The translations under genes and the position numbers were made by a program. Below, piece after piece: positions 22,520 through 24,119 of a DNA stretch of 24,119 bases. Under the pieces are notes generated by a model. The model was not told the DNA's origin, made no database searches, and saw nothing but the letters and a program-made list of their open reading frames with translations. The DNA is from a virus. Position 1 is the first letter of the stretch. Each line of letters starts with the position of its first letter. The stretch lies in IMG/VR virus record IMGVR_UViG_3300045806_000301, positions 1-24,119 of that record. One strand, given 5' to 3'.

Positions 22520-23731
22520 CTATGACCGCCCGCGCCGATTTGCGAAGTCAACCGCCACGACTTCTCCAGCAGAGACGGAACCTGCCGGCTGTCGCTCCCC
22601 CGTCGGCGTGAGACGCACGACCTCGCCGGTGGCGAACCAGTCGGGGTCGAGCCCGACAAGCGTTGCCACGTCGCGGCCCGGAATCGTGAAATCGCTCGCC
22701 AGTAGGTCAGCCTTCGACCGCGTACCCGTATCCACGATGAGAGCAAGCGCCTTCGCCAGCAGACGCGGTTGCGCGACTGGAACGGCGCGGTCCAGCGGCT
22801 CCTCTCGGTTCCAGCCCTTGGCACTGTAGTATTTGTACAACTGCACCATCTCGTCCTGGGCGATCAGGTCAAGATCGCGGCAGCGCCGGATCATCGCCTT
22901 CACCGAGACGCGCCATCGGTCCTTCAGCATCAGCAGACCGCTCAGGGTGGGTGAGCGCGCCGCCAGAGCGAAGCTCTCCGCGGGCATCAGGAAGGCGCTG
23001 GCCAGGCGGAAGGCCTGCCCTTCGATCACTTCAAAGTCCTGGCGGAGCTGAGTCTCGGTGACCCGCCTGTGCAGGACTGCGTGCCCCATCTCGTGTGCCG
23101 CGTCCATCTGACGTCGGAAGAAGGACATCTTGTCCTCGGCAAGCAGCAGATAGGGGCGCCCGTCGACGGCGGACCAGTTGCAGAGGCCGTCGAGGGCAGT
23201 GGTGCCCATTTCGTCCCGCCCCGCAACGAAACCAGCCCGCTCCACAACTTCAACCACGTCGCTGATCGGCTGGTTGCCGAGGCGCCAATGCGCGCGAAGA
23301 TCATCTGCGATGCCCTCGATGTCCTCATCGCGCAACTGGCGATAGTCGAGACCCGAGAGGCCCGCCGGCAGGTTCAACGGCGGAAGGCTCACGTAGTGTT
23401 GGATGACCTGCGCGGCCTCTTGCAGCCACCGCAGGCGGGCGCGCTGCCGAGCGAGGTCCCGCTTACGCGCGCTGGCCAAAGACCGGAGGAAGACCGGTGC
23501 GTCCCCGTGCTCAAAGTGCGGCCGGAAGAAATAGCTTGGCCGCACGTTCAGGGCTCGCGCGATCTCCAGAATTTTCTCGGCGGCGGGAAGGGTGGCTCCC
23601 GCCTCCCAGCGCGATACCGCGCTCGTGTCGACGCCAACAAGTGATGCAAGCGACGTCAGAGTGGGAATCCCTCTGGCGTCGCGCGCCTCGCGGAGGCGCG
23701 TCGCAATGAACCTGATCGTGCCCTCCCGCAT
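22520..23731 (-). CDS. XRE-family HTH / ImmA-IrrE metallopeptidase fusion
   Basis: 403-aa regulator with a fused protease. The N-terminal XRE helix-turn-helix (about 10-65) includes LREARDARGIPTLTSLASLVGVDTSAVSRWEAGATLP. The ImmA/IrrE domain (about 160-260) contains the zinc-binding HEMGH (213-217) within MDAAHEMGHAVLH, and a third ligand candidate Glu237 in EGQAFRLASAFLMP. Such proteins bind and cleave or inactivate repressors in response to stress, often in mobile DNA. The C-terminal ~140 residues (RRCRDLDLIAQDEMVQLYKYYSAKGWNREEP... and PGRDVATLVGLDPDWFATGEVVRL) are typical of the longer members. ATG 23731 has GGTGGAG 6 nt upstream; a TTG at 23749 is less likely. It is flanked on the same strand by an unidentified gene and the HEPN-like gene. 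Confidence 0.9.
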   Translation of the reverse strand: MREGTIRFIATRLREARDARGIPTLTSLASLVGVDTSAVSRWEAGATLPAAEKILEIARALNVRPSYFFRPHFEHGDAPVFLRSLASARKRDLARQRARLRWLQEAAQVIQHYVSLPPLNLPAGLSGLDYRQLRDEDIEGIADDLRAHWRLGNQPISDVVEVVERAGFVAGRDEMGTTALDGLCNWSAVDGRPYLLLAEDKMSFFRRQMDAAHEMGHAVLHRRVTETQLRQDFEVIEGQAFRLASAFLMPAESFALAARSPTLSGLLMLKDRWRVSVKAMIRRCRDLDLIAQDEMVQLYKYYSAKGWNREEPLDRAVPVAQPRLLAKALALIVDTGTRSKADLLASDFTIPGRDVATLVGLDPDWFATGEVVRLTPTGERQPAGSVSAGEVVAVDFANRRGRS

Positions 23732-23810
23732 CGTACTCCACCAGTGCAAGAATAAGGGCGACGCTTCCTACTTCACGCAAATCTACGAAGCAAGCCCTTT
23801 TGCCCTACGT

Positions 23811-24119
23811 CTAGCCGCTCTTATCCTCTGCGCGCGACCGTTCCCCTGCCACCCCGTGCTCACCGCCCTCGAACGGGGCCACGCCTGGCCGAAGCGCAAT
23901 GCCCATATCGCCTCCCTTCGGCGCCGGGCCAAGTGCCATAACGCCTGTGCCCTCTGCCTCGCGGTAGCCGGCGAGAAAGGCGTCTGCGTCCTGGTAGAGT
24001 GAGAAGCCACTGAAGTCTGACATGAGGACCGCGATGTCGATACCATCGTAGGCCCCGATATCCGCGGGGTCGCGGCGCGTCAGCAGCAGGACGAAGCAGT
24101 GCTCCGTGCCGCGCGACAA
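23811..24119 (-). CDS. Hypothetical protein, cut by window edge (partial)
   Basis: The last 102 codons of a minus-strand gene whose start lies beyond the window. The sequence reads ...HCFVLLLTRRDPADIGAYDGIDIAVLMSDFSGFSLYQDADAFLAGYREAEGTG and ends in a Gly/charged tail with stop at 23811. No domain is recognised. It ends 79 bp before the ImmA/IrrE start and could be co-transcribed with it. It may be a coding sequence or chance frame; the moderately normal composition favours coding. Confidence 0.4.
   Translation of the reverse strand: MSRGTEHCFVLLLTRRDPADIGAYDGIDIAVLMSDFSGFSLYQDADAFLAGYREAEGTGVMALGPAPKGGDMGIALRPGVAPFEGGEHGVAGERSRAEDKSG

Overview
The window is GC-rich DNA, apart from a visibly AT-richer patch at about 21.5-22.5 kb. 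It most likely comes from an alphaproteobacterium of the Rhodospirillales/Acetobacteraceae type. This is inferred from the GTTC-N7-GTTC LexA box, the imuA-imuB-dnaE2 cassette, the DUF2924-recombinase pair and the DUF6456-like and DUF3489 proteins, not from a species-level marker. No rRNA, tRNA or CRISPR array was seen.

Layout. (1) 1-2939, minus strand: two prophage tail genes, a tail/fibre protein and a 5'-truncated tail protein. The truncation abuts a 3' fragment of a LuxR/FixJ-type response regulator on the plus strand (2940-3080), followed by a 19-bp tandem repeat. (2) 3309-9347, plus strand: a small lipoprotein, then an SOS-controlled mutasome operon of imuA, imuB, a 72-residue ORF and dnaE2, with a canonical alphaproteobacterial SOS box at 3616-3630. 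(3) 9432-12582, minus strand: prophage head-module genes, namely a major-capsid-like protein, a DUF3489 protein, a 74-aa protein and a Nu1-like terminase small subunit. No large terminase, portal or protease is visible, so the prophage looks decayed. Read on the minus strand, the order is terminase small, capsid, tail, fibre, which is the order of one phage; the mutasome cassette lies in the opposite direction where the middle of that phage would be. (4) 13403-18670, minus strand: an element-type replication module of a Toprim primase-like protein overlapping a helicase-like protein, two tandem paralogues and a DUF6456-like protein. (5) 19022-21499, plus strand: a tightly overlapping four-gene unit of a small ORF, DUF2924, a serine recombinase and a small HTH protein, divergent from the replication module. 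(6) 21480-24119, minus strand: a HEPN-like zinc-ribbon protein, an XRE/ImmA-IrrE metallopeptidase and an unidentified gene cut by the window edge. These look like defence or stress genes.

How they fit together. DNA damage should inactivate LexA and release imuA-imuB-dnaE2, giving mutagenic translesion synthesis. The rest is accessory DNA built from phage, plasmid-like and recombinase modules. The least expected signals are two related ~60-bp imperfect palindromes 2.2 kb apart, one lying in frame inside the helicase gene; the HEPN-zinc-ribbon gene next to an ImmA/IrrE regulator; the ORF embedded in the mutasome operon; and an XPD/DinG-like cysteine set in the helicase.
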